Of a DNA stretch of 7,896 nt, positions 1-7,503 are shown piece after piece. Each line of letters begins with the position of its first letter. Positions within the stretch are counted from its first letter, which is position 1. The notes beneath the pieces were generated by a model. That model saw only the letters and a list, made by a program, of their open reading frames with translations, was not told where the DNA came from and searched no databases. Both the position numbers and the translations under genes were made by a program. The DNA comes from Roseivirga sp. UBA7431 (GTDB lineage: Bacteria > Bacteroidota > Bacteroidia > Cytophagales > Cyclobacteriaceae). The stretch is taken from the NCBI GenBank assembly GCA_002477595.1, contig DLQN01000037.1:24182-32077 (forward strand), written 5' to 3'.

Positions 1-705
1 ACCTCCACCAAAAAACGGATCGTTAAACCCAAAACCTCTACCAAAGAACGGGTCGTTAAATCCGAAACCCCTACCAATTCCTATGGATACATTAAAACCA
101 GGATTAAAGAAGCCATTGCCGAAGTTATTGCCGAACCTATTACCACCGAAAGTCGACATGGAAGTTCTGCCAATCCTGCCATTACTAGCAGTGATGTAGC
201 GATCCATTCTAGTGCTATTCCCTGTATAATATTGATCGTACCAAGCCAGTCTAAACTCAAAGTCGTTGTTCACAAGGTTATTGAAATATCCTCTGTTCCA
301 CTCTTCAGTCCAGTCTACAGGTAATGCATAAGTGGAAAGCATCTCATTTTCGTAGTCCCAAATGAAGTCATCATAATTCAAGTCATCTGCTCTGGCAACC
401 CTAGGCTCAACTTCACCTTCAACAAAATACTCAACCTGTTTTTTGTCACTATTACTATAGCGGCTCAAAAGTGCTGGATCTACTGATGCCTTAGATTGGT
501 TTGATAACGTAATTATGTTAGCCGCTTCAGCTTCTTGCACTGCTACGGGCTTCGCGACAAGCTGCGGGGCTACTTTCCTATCTGCCGATGTGAAATAAAC
601 ATCGTCATACTCCGAAGATTGTTGGAACTGACCTGGTGAACATGCAAACACCGCTAACATACTTAGTGGTGCCATTAATAATTTAAGATGAATTCGACTT
701 TTCAT
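1..705 (-). CDS. Predicted lipoprotein with Gly/Phe/Asn-rich repeat region (3' end outside window)
   Basis: An open frame runs from the ATG at 705-703 to the window edge (235 codons, no stop), so the C-terminus is missing. The N-terminus MKSRIHLKLLMAPLSMLAVF is a basic, then hydrophobic signal peptide, followed by a lipobox-like V19-F20-A21-C22; Cys22 would be the lipidated residue. The following residues (SPGQFQQ) lack the acidic cluster of the Bacteroidota surface-export signal, so periplasmic-side anchoring is more likely than surface display (inference). Residues 35-120 are hydrophilic. Residues 120-170 are rich in Trp, Tyr and Asp (DDFIWDYENEM, WNRGYFNNLV, RLAWYDQYYTG). From about residue 180 the chain is Gly/Asn/Phe-rich and holds two perfect copies of RGFGFNDPFFG (212-222, 223-233). 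A purine-rich AGAAAGGAAA sits just before the ATG, a better ribosome site than its neighbours have. I do not recognise the family and assign no function. Reading frame sure; lipidation likely. Confidence 0.8.
   Translation of the reverse strand, partial: MKSRIHLKLLMAPLSMLAVFACSPGQFQQSSEYDDVYFTSADRKVAPQLVAKPVAVQEAEAANIITLSNQSKASVDPALLSRYSNSDKKQVEYFVEGEVEPRVARADDLNYDDFIWDYENEMLSTYALPVDWTEEWNRGYFNNLVNNDFEFRLAWYDQYYTGNSTRMDRYITASNGRIGRTSMSTFGGNRFGNNFGNGFFNPGFNVSIGIGRGFGFNDPFFGRGFGFNDPFFGGG
7..72 (-). repeat. Two tandem 33-nt coding repeats (11-residue RGFGFNDPFFG unit)
   Basis: Within the lipoprotein gene, 72-40 and 39-7 (read on the minus strand) each encode RGFGFNDPFFG. The two copies differ at five bases, all at third codon positions and all synonymous (AGG/AGA, TTC/TTT, GGA/GGG, GAC/GAT, TTC/TTT). 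The peptide is therefore conserved while the DNA has drifted, which points to an old duplication under protein-level constraint. Further copies may lie beyond the left edge. Confidence 0.85.
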
Positions 706-748
706 GGCTTTCCTTTCTGGCTTAATTACTTAACGTCTATTTATCGTT

Positions 749-783
749 TTTGGTCGAGAAAATATCCGAAAACTATATATTTG
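749..783 (+). promoter_or_regulatory. Candidate promoter for proS (Bacteroidota sigma-ABfr type)
   Basis: A perfect TAnnTTTG match, TATATTTG, lies at 776-783. A TTTG that could serve as the -33 element lies at 749-752, 23 nt upstream, which is a rather long spacer. Transcription would begin near 788-790, giving a leader of about 45 nt before the proS ATG. The -7 element directly abuts the candidate -7 of the divergent lipoprotein gene. Confidence 0.5.
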
Positions 784-799
784 TTGGATATTCTAACAA
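768..799 (-). promoter_or_regulatory. Candidate promoter for the lipoprotein gene
   Basis: On the minus strand, TTG (799-797) is followed after 21 nt by TAGTTTTC (775-768), one mismatch from the Bacteroidota -7 consensus TAnnTTTG. It lies about 60 nt upstream of the ATG at 705. The -7 match is imperfect in an A/T-rich region, so this is tentative. Confidence 0.35.
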
Positions 800-835
800 C
801 GCTAAAAGAGCAAGGATCATACCAAATCTTATAAT

Positions 836-2314
836 ATGAGTAAAGGATTGCCGAAAAGGAGTGAGGATTATTCGTTGTGGTACAACGAACTTGTAAAAAA
901 AGCCGATTTGGCTGAGAATTCAGCGGTAAGAGGTTGTATGGTGATAAAGCCCTATGGCTACTCTATCTGGGAGAAAATGCAAGCTGAGATTGACCGTATG
1001 TTCAAAGAGACAGGTCATTCAAATGCTTACTTTCCGCTTTTTATTCCCAAATCCTATTTGAGTAAGGAAGCTGACCATGTTGATGGTTTTGCCAAGGAAT
1101 GTGCTGTTGTTACTCATTATCGTCTAAAGAATGATGAGGACGGTAAAGGAGTAGTTGTTGATCCAGATGCTAAGCTAGAGGAGGAATTGATTGTTCGTCC
1201 AACATCAGAAACAATTATATGGAGTACCTATAAAAACTGGGTCCAGTCCTATCGCGACCTACCCATATTAGTAAATCAATGGGCTAATGTGGTCAGATGG
1301 GAAATGAGAACCAGGTTTTTTCTAAGAACAACTGAGTTCTTATGGCAAGAAGGACATACTGCGCATGCTACCAAGCAAGAGGCGATTGATGAGTCTGTGC
1401 AAATGATGAATGTCTATGCACAGTTTGCTGAAGAATTCATGGCACTTCCAGTTGTTAGAGGAATTAAGTCTGAGAGCGAAAGATTTGCGGGGGCAGTTGA
1501 AACTTACTGTATCGAAGCATTGATGCAAGATGGGAAAGCACTTCAGGCAGGTACCTCTCATTTCTTAGGCCAGAATTTCGCGAAAGCCTTTGATGTTAAG
1601 TTCGCTACTAAAGAAGGTAAGCAAGAATTCGTTTGGGGTACGTCATGGGGGGTTAGTACTCGTCTCATGGGTGCTTTAATTATGGCACACTCTGATGACC
1701 AAGGATTAGTATTGCCGCCAAAACTAGCACCAATCCAAGTAGTGATTGTTCCCATATATAAAGGAGATGATCAACTGAAGGCAATTGGTGTAAGAGCTGA
1801 CGAGATTATTGCTTCACTTAAGGCAGTAGGCATCAGTGTGAAGTTTGACGATAGGGATACCTATAAACCAGGATTCAAGTTTGCCGAATGGGAGTTGAAA
1901 GGTGTTCCAGTCAGAATAGCCATCGGACAGCGTGATATGGAAAATAACTCTGTTGAAATTGCCCGAAGAGATACTGGCGTTAAAGAGACTTTCAGTTTAG
2001 CTGACGACCTGACTGCTAAGATCAGTGGGTTGATGGATGAAATTCAAGAGTCGATTTATAATAAGGCCTTCAGCTTCAGGGCTGATAATACTCGTCCAGT
2101 AGATACTTATGATGAGTTCAAAAAAGTACTGGAAGAGGATGGTGGATTTATTTCGGCACACTGGGATGGTACTGCCGAAACGGAGGAGAAAATCAAAAAC
2201 GAAACCAAAGCTACGATAAGATGTATTCCAATAGACGCGATAGCAGAGGAAGGTGTCTGTATCTACTCTGGCAAGCCATCTAAAAGAAGAGTTCTTTTTG
2301 CGAAAGCATACTAA
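836..2314 (+). CDS. proS: Prolyl-tRNA synthetase, archaeal/eukaryal-type short form
   Basis: Cytoplasmic class II aminoacyl-tRNA synthetase that joins proline to tRNA-Pro using ATP. At 492 residues it has the usual length of the short type, with no YbaK-like editing insertion. Motif 1 lies around 37-72 ([13 protein letters not shown] onward); the proline-binding TSE loop is RPTSET 121-126; motif 2 spans about 153-177 with [27 protein letters not shown] is at 238-248; motif 3 is around 268-295 ([20 protein letters not shown]). The anticodon-binding domain occupies about 299-400. The chain ends in the conserved FAKAY with a C-terminal tyrosine. In the C-terminal domain the four zinc-ligand positions of the Thermus enzyme read Asp444, Thr449, Cys475 and Ser478, so the zinc site is mostly lost. 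The start at 836 fits the family N-terminus ([16 protein letters not shown]). There is no Shine-Dalgarno sequence. No terminator follows, so it probably reads into the NfeD gene 47 nt downstream. Confidence 0.97.
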   Translation: MSKGLPKRSEDYSLWYNELVKKADLAENSAVRGCMVIKPYGYSIWEKMQAEIDRMFKETGHSNAYFPLFIPKSYLSKEADHVDGFAKECAVVTHYRLKNDEDGKGVVVDPDAKLEEELIVRPTSETIIWSTYKNWVQSYRDLPILVNQWANVVRWEMRTRFFLRTTEFLWQEGHTAHATKQEAIDESVQMMNVYAQFAEEFMALPVVRGIKSESERFAGAVETYCIEALMQDGKALQAGTSHFLGQNFAKAFDVKFATKEGKQEFVWGTSWGVSTRLMGALIMAHSDDQGLVLPPKLAPIQVVIVPIYKGDDQLKAIGVRADEIIASLKAVGISVKFDDRDTYKPGFKFAEWELKGVPVRIAIGQRDMENNSVEIARRDTGVKETFSLADDLTAKISGLMDEIQESIYNKAFSFRADNTRPVDTYDEFKKVLEEDGGFISAHWDGTAETEEKIKNETKATIRCIPIDAIAEEGVCIYSGKPSKRRVLFAKAY

Positions 2315-2361
2315 GCTTCATTCGTTTTATTGGTATATTAGGCTATTAACCTATTAGAATT

Positions 2362-2835
2362 ATGGACGGTTGGTTAGCTATTATTGTACTTATCCTTGTG
2401 GGACTCGTTCTCATCTATCTTGAACTCATTTTTGTTCCTGGAACCACTATACTCGGGTTGCTAGGTCTAGCATTAACGGGAATTGGTGTTTATATGGCGT
2501 ATGAGAGACATGGAGTCACGTCAGGTTCAGTCGTCTTGGTAGGTTCATTGCTTATTACGATAGGAGCCTTAGTCTGGAGTTTTCGTTCTAATGCTTGGAG
2601 TAAGTTTTCGCTCAAGGGAAGGAACGAGTCTAAGGTGAATGAACACTACAACGATGACCTTCAGGTAGCAATGAGAGGGCTGGCTGTATCGGATTTAAAA
2701 CCTATAGGAAAAGCCGAGTTTAATAATAAAGCGTACGAAGTCGCTTCACATGGACACTTGATAGAATCAGGTACTGAGGTGGAGATTATAAGACTTTCAG
2801 GAAATAAAATCATTGTAGAATCAATAAATACCTAA
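2362..2835 (+). CDS. Short NfeD-family membrane protein, partner of FloA
   Basis: At 157 residues this is the short NfeD form, without the ClpP-like serine protease domain of the long form. Three hydrophobic segments lie at about 5-25, 28-47 and 56-73; the E21..P26-G27..LG pattern at the first/second boundary is typical of NfeD membrane regions. The soluble part (about 103-155; [15 protein letters not shown], then [18 protein letters not shown]) is the characteristic small OB-fold beta-barrel. In this family the protein sits beside and works with flotillin/SPFH proteins in membrane microdomains. Here floA begins only 4 nt after its stop, which implies cotranscription and probably translational coupling. 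It follows proS by 47 nt with no terminator and no convincing promoter between them. The start ATG has no Shine-Dalgarno sequence, as is common in Bacteroidota. The exact mechanism of short NfeD proteins is not settled. The gene is often annotated as NfeD-like or yqeZ-like. Confidence 0.92.
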   Translation: MDGWLAIIVLILVGLVLIYLELIFVPGTTILGLLGLALTGIGVYMAYERHGVTSGSVVLVGSLLITIGALVWSFRSNAWSKFSLKGRNESKVNEHYNDDLQVAMRGLAVSDLKPIGKAEFNNKAYEVASHGHLIESGTEVEIIRLSGNKIIVESINT

Positions 2836-2839
2836 ATCA

Positions 2840-3844
2840 ATGGGAGAATATACTACCCTTATAGCCGTCATAGCCGGTATCATTGTACTCTTTGTTTTCT
2901 TGTACTTTGTACCAGTCAATCTATGGATTACAGCACAGTTTTCGAATGTCCGTATTGGACTTTTAGAACTAGTCTTTATGAGGATTAGGAAGGTGCCACC
3001 TAGCATTATTGTTAAGGAAATGATTACTGCTCGAAAGGCGGGTTTGGATGTGCAAACCGAAGAATTAGAAACACATTATCTGGCAGGCGGTAATGTTTCC
3101 TCTGTTATTAAAGCTTTGATTTCTGCCGATAAGGCTAATATTACATTAGGATTCAAGCAAGCTACGGCTATTGACTTGGCTGGCAGAGAAGTATTTGAGG
3201 CTGTTCAGATATCAGTGAACCCTAAGGTGATTACAACGCCTAAGGTCGCTGCGGTAGCACAGGATGGCATTCAACTCATTGCTATAGCGAGAGTTACTGT
3301 TCGTGCAAATATCCAACAACTAGTTGGTGGCGCTGGAGAAGATACAATTTTGGCTAGGGTAGGGGAAGGAATAGTGACTTCCATCGGTTCAGCGAAAAGC
3401 CACAAGGCTGTGCTTGAAAACCCTGATAATATTTCCAAGCTCGTATTGCAACGTGGACTAGATGCTGGTACGGCATTCGAAATTCTATCTATCGATATTG
3501 CAGATATTGATGTTGGGGTTAATATTGGAGCTATACTTCAAACGGACCAAGCGCAGGCAGACTTAAAAGTCGCTGAGGCGAAAGCTGAAGAACGTAGGGC
3601 AATGGCGGTCGCTGTGGAACAAGAGATGAAAGCTAAGTCTCAAGAAGCAAGGGCTAAGGTAATTGAAGCAGAGGCAGAAATTCCGATGGCCATAGCTGAG
3701 TCGTTTAGGTCTGGGAATCTCGGTATTATGGATTACTATAAGATGGAGAATATTCAGTCTGATACTGACATGCGTCAGTCAATCGCTAAACCAAGTCAGA
3801 AAGGGTCTTCAACTAAAGGAAAGTCAGGTAACGACAACAAATAA
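2840..3844 (+). CDS. floA: Flotillin-like protein FloA (SPFH family)
   Basis: Membrane scaffold protein that oligomerises and organises functional membrane microdomains, as known from Bacillus subtilis FloA (YqfA). Its 334 residues match the usual 330 or so. An N-terminal hydrophobic hairpin covers about 6-31 ([20 protein letters not shown]) and anchors it to the inner membrane. The SPFH/PHB domain follows, with family-specific stretches [17 protein letters not shown] (78-94), [20 protein letters not shown] (110-129), [17 protein letters not shown] (154-170) and [20 protein letters not shown] (217-236). Residues 240-282 form the Ala/Glu-rich helical segment ([20 protein letters not shown] onward) with the EA repeats typical of flotillins. 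[18 protein letters not shown] (292-309) is the conserved C-terminal block. The last 18 residues are a Lys/Ser/Gly-rich tail without clear family conservation. It is the last gene of the proS-nfeD-floA unit, with a terminator 25 nt after its stop. Confidence 0.96.
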   Translation: MGEYTTLIAVIAGIIVLFVFLYFVPVNLWITAQFSNVRIGLLELVFMRIRKVPPSIIVKEMITARKAGLDVQTEELETHYLAGGNVSSVIKALISADKANITLGFKQATAIDLAGREVFEAVQISVNPKVITTPKVAAVAQDGIQLIAIARVTVRANIQQLVGGAGEDTILARVGEGIVTSIGSAKSHKAVLENPDNISKLVLQRGLDAGTAFEILSIDIADIDVGVNIGAILQTDQAQADLKVAEAKAEERRAMAVAVEQEMKAKSQEARAKVIEAEAEIPMAIAESFRSGNLGIMDYYKMENIQSDTDMRQSIAKPSQKGSSTKGKSGNDNK

Positions 3845-3868
3845 TCGGTGATACAACCAAAAGATCTG

Positions 3869-3893
3869 AGGCCGTGTAAAAACGGCCTTTTTT
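3869..3893 (+). terminator. Intrinsic terminator of the proS-nfeD-floA unit
   Basis: AGGCCGT (3869-3875) pairs perfectly with ACGGCCT (3882-3888) around a 6-nt loop, followed by six T residues (3888-3893) and another T-rich run. This is a textbook rho-independent terminator for plus-strand transcription. The minus-strand side has no T-tract after the stem, so it should work in one direction only. The T-tract overlaps the stop codon (3894-3892) of the convergent WG-repeat gene. Confidence 0.92.
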
Positions 3894-6105
3894 ATTTTAG
3901 GTCAATGAGTTTCCACTTGGAGGGTTCTGTGGCTAAAAAGCGATTACCCATTTGCTCAATTGCCTCATATGATAAAGGCACTACATCTTGTCCTTTTAGG
4001 TTGATCACACCTTTTAGCCCATCTTTTTCTATTAAGAAGTAGTTGTGTTCCAATGCTGTGACCTGATCATACTGCGGTGATCTTATCAGCTTTCCAGTTG
4101 AGTCCGCGAGCCCAAATATGCCATCAGAATTCAGGATCATATAGTTCTTTTGGCGGTCGATAGAGCTGAATTGTTCAGGTAGAACAAGGACGCCCGACTG
4201 ATTCATTAGCCCGTATTTTTTATTTCGCAGGACTTTCGAAAGCCCTTTTATAAATGGACTCACTTCATCGTAAATGGGCTGAACAATGAGGTTTTCATCT
4301 TTATCGATAAAGCCCCATTTGCCAATTAGTTTCACAGCAGATAAGCCTTCGGAGAACGGCTGCACGTTTTCATAGCGGTTGGCAATCATCAGTTTACCTT
4401 TTTCATCAACTTGCCCCCATTGCTCATCTTTAAATACTGGGATTAGATCTTCAGAAAAACTCCCCACTTCTATTACTCCGCTGTCTAAAGAAAAAGAACT
4501 TTCAGTACTGGGCTTAAAAAAGAAAAATAGTCCATTACGTTGTAGAGCATATAAGTCATTATTTATCACCTGAATGCTGTCGTATGTATGGTCTAGCCAC
4601 AAACTGTCCATGCTGTCGAATAGCTCAAAGCCATCATTTCCACGCTTGCTATAGCCTATCGGAAGTGGGTCTAGTCTATCATAGGACCTGACTTTTTCAG
4701 ATCCATTGAAGTCTACGAGTTTCCATTCCGACCCCTGTTTTAGTCTTATGATGTCATTTAGTATTTGAATTTGATCATTGTAAGGCGTGATGACCCAATT
4801 ACTTTCAGTGTCAATTACACCATAGCTCCCTTGGTATTGGGCAACTACCAGTTGATTTCGAAAATCACCAATGGCATCATAAATGAATGGACTCAAATCT
4901 GTACCATCACTATTCAAAAGACCTTTTTTACCATTCCGTTTGGCTTCTATTAAGCCATTCTCTAGTACTCTAAATCCTTCATAGTTAAATGGATTTTGTC
5001 TTTCTCCAAATCTGTCAAACACCCTCCAGTCTTGTTTGTCGACCCGCTTTACTTGGCCAAGTAGTAGCTGACCTACCACTGTAACGCTGTCATATATTGC
5101 TGGTAGAACAACTTTTCCAGAAGCGTTTATTGCACCTTGATAACTGGATTCTGCATCCTTAATGACGGTGATTCCATCTATGCTGGCTACAATGTTGAGT
5201 TTTGATAAATATGCGGTATAATTTTCTTCTTTATCAATCAGCCCAGTTTGCCGACCACTGGTTACTGCAAAAGTTATTTCGTCAGCGATTTTCATCTTAT
5301 CGAAGTAGAAGCTTTTTTGGAAATCATCACCTTCGTAGAGATCCCATTTCTTGAAAGGTAGTGCGCTAGCTTTTTTGCCCGATAGCTGTATGTTTTTATA
5401 AATAGGGGGAATGACTAGTGTGCCATTCTTGTCGAGGAGCCCTTTTTTATTATATAAAGTGATTAGAAATAATTCGTCTGTAATTTCTTCTACAGATTCA
5501 AATTGAAATTCAGTTAACGCCCGACCATCGGTAGTGTAAATGGCACTGAGCCTATCATCATTCTCGACAGTTAAAAAGCCATCAGCGACTTCTTTTATGA
5601 CCTTAAACTCAAATTGAATGATCGGTTTACCGTTTTTATTTAGCGTACCGTATCGATAATTTTGTCCAACTCTTTGAGCCGCGATTAGGAGTTCACCAAC
5701 GGCCTCAATCTTGGCATAGGAGAAATCAATAATGGTCTTCCCTCTTCCATTGATCACTCCAAAGCTGGTGAGGATTGAGTTCTTCTTTCGCTTGCTAGCG
5801 ATGAATAGGTTATCGATGTACGGAGTGAGGTTAGCATACCTATGGGCTGATCTTTTAGTACCATCAAGATTGATAAGTGCCCACTTTTCATTCTGTTGAG
5901 CTCCGATTGTACTGTTAATCACTTCGAAGCTTCCGTCTGACCACCCAATAGATTCATACTGTGGTGGAATGACTACTTCACCAGAGGTAGTATTCTTTAA
6001 TCCATACTTTCCATTTTGTCTAAAAGTCTTATACTCGTCTGCCGTCATGTTTAGAGAGCATAGGATTAAAAGGCTAAGAAAAGTTACGTGTCGTACTATT
6101 AACAT
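3892..6105 (-). CDS. Exported WG-repeat protein (about 20 repeats)
   Basis: A 737-residue protein with an N-terminal hydrophobic segment (residues 7-19, TFLSLLILCSLNM) read as a Sec signal peptide, cleaved near Ala22. Cys16 is preceded by L-I-L, a poor lipobox, so lipidation is doubtful. From about residue 28 to the end the chain is a tandem series of 31-41-residue WG-type units: aromatic-Gly, a hydrophobic strand, D/N-x-x-G, a strand often ending in PxY, then a variable strand. Unit starts fall near 34, 75, 115, 152, 187, 221, 254, 288, 323, 360, 394, 428, 461, 492, 528, 563, 597, 631, 664 and 698, with a stub at 731. The most canonical are at 563 (QWGQVDEKGK) and 597 (KWGFIDKDEN); several central ones have lost the Trp and Gly. 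No other domain is present. WG repeats are common in Bacteroidota and are thought to form beta-rich binding scaffolds, but the ligand is unknown. hemA lies 78 nt upstream on the same strand, so cotranscription is plausible. Confidence 0.9.
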   Translation of the reverse strand: MLIVRHVTFLSLLILCSLNMTADEYKTFRQNGKYGLKNTTSGEVVIPPQYESIGWSDGSFEVINSTIGAQQNEKWALINLDGTKRSAHRYANLTPYIDNLFIASKRKKNSILTSFGVINGRGKTIIDFSYAKIEAVGELLIAAQRVGQNYRYGTLNKNGKPIIQFEFKVIKEVADGFLTVENDDRLSAIYTTDGRALTEFQFESVEEITDELFLITLYNKKGLLDKNGTLVIPPIYKNIQLSGKKASALPFKKWDLYEGDDFQKSFYFDKMKIADEITFAVTSGRQTGLIDKEENYTAYLSKLNIVASIDGITVIKDAESSYQGAINASGKVVLPAIYDSVTVVGQLLLGQVKRVDKQDWRVFDRFGERQNPFNYEGFRVLENGLIEAKRNGKKGLLNSDGTDLSPFIYDAIGDFRNQLVVAQYQGSYGVIDTESNWVITPYNDQIQILNDIIRLKQGSEWKLVDFNGSEKVRSYDRLDPLPIGYSKRGNDGFELFDSMDSLWLDHTYDSIQVINNDLYALQRNGLFFFFKPSTESSFSLDSGVIEVGSFSEDLIPVFKDEQWGQVDEKGKLMIANRYENVQPFSEGLSAVKLIGKWGFIDKDENLIVQPIYDEVSPFIKGLSKVLRNKKYGLMNQSGVLVLPEQFSSIDRQKNYMILNSDGIFGLADSTGKLIRSPQYDQVTALEHNYFLIEKDGLKGVINLKGQDVVPLSYEAIEQMGNRFLATEPSKWKLIDLK

Positions 6106-6183
6106 GGAAGGGTAATACGCATTTGCTAAGGTCTAGCTAACGAAAATAACGTTCATGTGAAAAGAAATATGCTAATAGACCGA

Positions 6184-7443
6184 TTATTTGTCTTTAGTCT
6201 CTTGTTCAAGGTTGAAAAGATCGTTTAGTACGTCAATCAACTTGTCGGCATCACCTCTTTTGCAAGCGGCTTTTAGCTGTAGCACAGGAAGCTTCATGAT
6301 TTTTTGTGTGATACTCTTTGAGAGTTTTTCAGCAAAAAATTCCATCTCTTTTGAAGAGTTTTTTAGATGTTTTTTTAGTTCTTCTTTACGAATTTCTTCT
6401 AGTGTATTCTTGAGTTTTTGAATGGTAGGCGATACTTCCATTTCACGAGACCAAGCACGCACATCTTGCATGGCTTCTTCAATGATGGTTTCTACATGTG
6501 GTATTGCAGCTTTTCTTTTCTCTACGGCTTGAGACGTCTTTTCTTGAATTTCGTCAATATTGTAGAGTGAAATACCTTTCATTGTTTCAATAGCTGGATC
6601 AATCGATCTAGGTATAGATAAATCGATTAAAAACTTGATGCCTTCACTTTCGCTAGAGAAATCCTCGGGTCCGAAAAAGTCTCGAACGGGAATACTTGAA
6701 ATAATAATGTCGTAAGCACCCAACTTAGACTTCATATCTTCAAATGAAAGTTGGATAAGACCAAGTTCGTTTGCCAAAGCTGTCGCTTTAGATTCAGTTC
6801 TATTGGTTAAGCTTACTGAAAATTGCTCACCAGATAAGTGCTTCGCTAGGTCTTCACCAATTTCACCAAGTCCAACGATGAGCACTTTCGTGTCTACAAA
6901 CGATTCTGCAAGCGTACGGGTTAGTTCTGCCGTGGCGTAGGATGCACTGGCTGCCCCATCTCTAAAAGCGGTTTCTTGAGATACCTTCTTATTCGCAAAA
7001 AAGACTGTATGTAATATTCTATGAAGGAACGGTCCAGCAGTATTGTTGTCAGCAGCTAGTTGATACGCCTTCTTCACTTGATTTATGATTTGAAGATCAC
7101 CTATAACTTGAGCTTCAAGTCCAAGTGAGACTCTAAATAGATAGGTAGAAGCTTCATCACTATCGTTTATTATACTGAAGAAGGGGATGAATTCTTCAAT
7201 ATTGCTGATGCCCTTTTTAGAAGCCATCAATGTGATGATCTCTTTAGACAGGTCATTTTCAGCATTATAATAAACCTCGGTACGGTTACAGGTAGATATG
7301 ATTAGGGACTCTTCAAGGCTCAGTATGGCACGAAAGTCACTGAGTAAGGCAGCAATGAGTATTTCGTCCAAAGCAATCATCTCACGAATCTCCACTGGAG
7401 CATTCTTGAAAGAGAGACTTAGTACTTTGAAATTACTTTGCAT
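6184..7443 (-). CDS. hemA: Glutamyl-tRNA reductase
   Basis: Cytoplasmic enzyme that reduces glutamyl-tRNA-Glu with NADPH to glutamate-1-semialdehyde, the first committed step of the C5 route to 5-aminolevulinate and haem. Its 419 residues are normal for the family. The catalytic domain (about 1-155) holds ISTCNRTEVYY with nucleophile Cys52, and SLGLEAQVIGDLQIINQVKK (106-125), the active-site segment (usual form GLxSxVxGExQIxxQVK, with Asp116 here in place of the usual Glu). The NADPH-binding domain has VLIVGLGEIGEDLAKHL (187-203; G191-x-G193-x-x-G196), LTNRTESKA (212-220) and IDLSIPRSIDP (273-283). A long helix (about 297-335) leads to the dimerisation domain (about 338-410). The start at 7443 matches the family N-terminus (FKVLSLSFKNAPVEIRE) and has no Shine-Dalgarno sequence. 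It is divergent from the TTG-start gene at 7641. A promoter and operator-like dyads lie just upstream. No terminator is seen before the WG-repeat gene. Confidence 0.97.
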   Translation of the reverse strand: MQSNFKVLSLSFKNAPVEIREMIALDEILIAALLSDFRAILSLEESLIISTCNRTEVYYNAENDLSKEIITLMASKKGISNIEEFIPFFSIINDSDEASTYLFRVSLGLEAQVIGDLQIINQVKKAYQLAADNNTAGPFLHRILHTVFFANKKVSQETAFRDGAASASYATAELTRTLAESFVDTKVLIVGLGEIGEDLAKHLSGEQFSVSLTNRTESKATALANELGLIQLSFEDMKSKLGAYDIIISSIPVRDFFGPEDFSSESEGIKFLIDLSIPRSIDPAIETMKGISLYNIDEIQEKTSQAVEKRKAAIPHVETIIEEAMQDVRAWSREMEVSPTIQKLKNTLEEIRKEELKKHLKNSSKEMEFFAEKLSKSITQKIMKLPVLQLKAACKRGDADKLIDVLNDLFNLEQETKDK

Positions 7444-7467
7444 CTATTGCTTTTTCTACTTTTCTGT

Positions 7468-7484
7468 GGGGCAAAAGTAGCCCC
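7468..7484. promoter_or_regulatory. GC-rich palindrome centred on the hemA -7 element
   Basis: GGGGC (7468-7472) and GCCCC (7480-7484) form a perfect 5-bp inverted repeat around the 7-nt AAAAGTA, so the -7 element sits in the centre of the dyad. It stands out in otherwise A/T-rich DNA. A bound protein here would block transcription start, so it could be a repressor site; that role is inference. Confidence 0.35.
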
Positions 7485-7502
7485 TAAATGAGCACTAAAA
7501 AA
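7472..7502 (-). promoter_or_regulatory. Candidate hemA promoter
   Basis: On the minus strand TACTTTTG (7479-7472) matches the Bacteroidota -7 consensus TAnnTTTG exactly. A run of six T (7502-7497) at the proper distance can stand in for the TTTG -33 element, though it lacks the G. Transcription would begin near 7465-7467, leaving a leader of roughly 22-24 nt before the hemA ATG. Confidence 0.55.
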
Positions 7503-7503
7503 G

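Noticed and set aside
1340..1755. Two minus-strand ORFs inside proS
   Set aside because: They are antisense to conserved catalytic parts of proS and their translations look like reverse-frame shadows.
2315..2361. Possible promoter (TATATTAG) and TTAGG/CCTAT hairpin between proS and the NfeD gene
   Set aside because: One mismatch at the -7 motif without a proper -33 element, and the hairpin is too weak and lacks a T-tract.
3848..4042. 64-codon plus-strand ORF after floA
   Set aside because: It begins before the floA terminator and runs through it, and lies antisense to the well-supported WG-repeat gene; it has no recognisable protein features.
4379..4953. Two plus-strand ORFs inside the WG-repeat gene
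   Set aside because: Antisense shadows; the minus-strand frame shows regular repeats throughout.
6055..6060. Cys16 of the WG-repeat protein as a lipidation site
   Set aside because: The preceding residues are L-I-L; a lipobox needs a small residue (Gly, Ala or Ser) directly before the Cys.
6139..6153. AACG-N7-CGTT inverted repeat between hemA and the WG-repeat gene
   Set aside because: A 4-bp stem without GC strength or T-tract is not a credible terminator or operator.
6188..6421. 77-codon plus-strand ORF with Ser/Phe-rich translation
   Set aside because: The composition is what results from reading the Lys/Glu-rich C-terminus of HemA backwards; antisense artefact.
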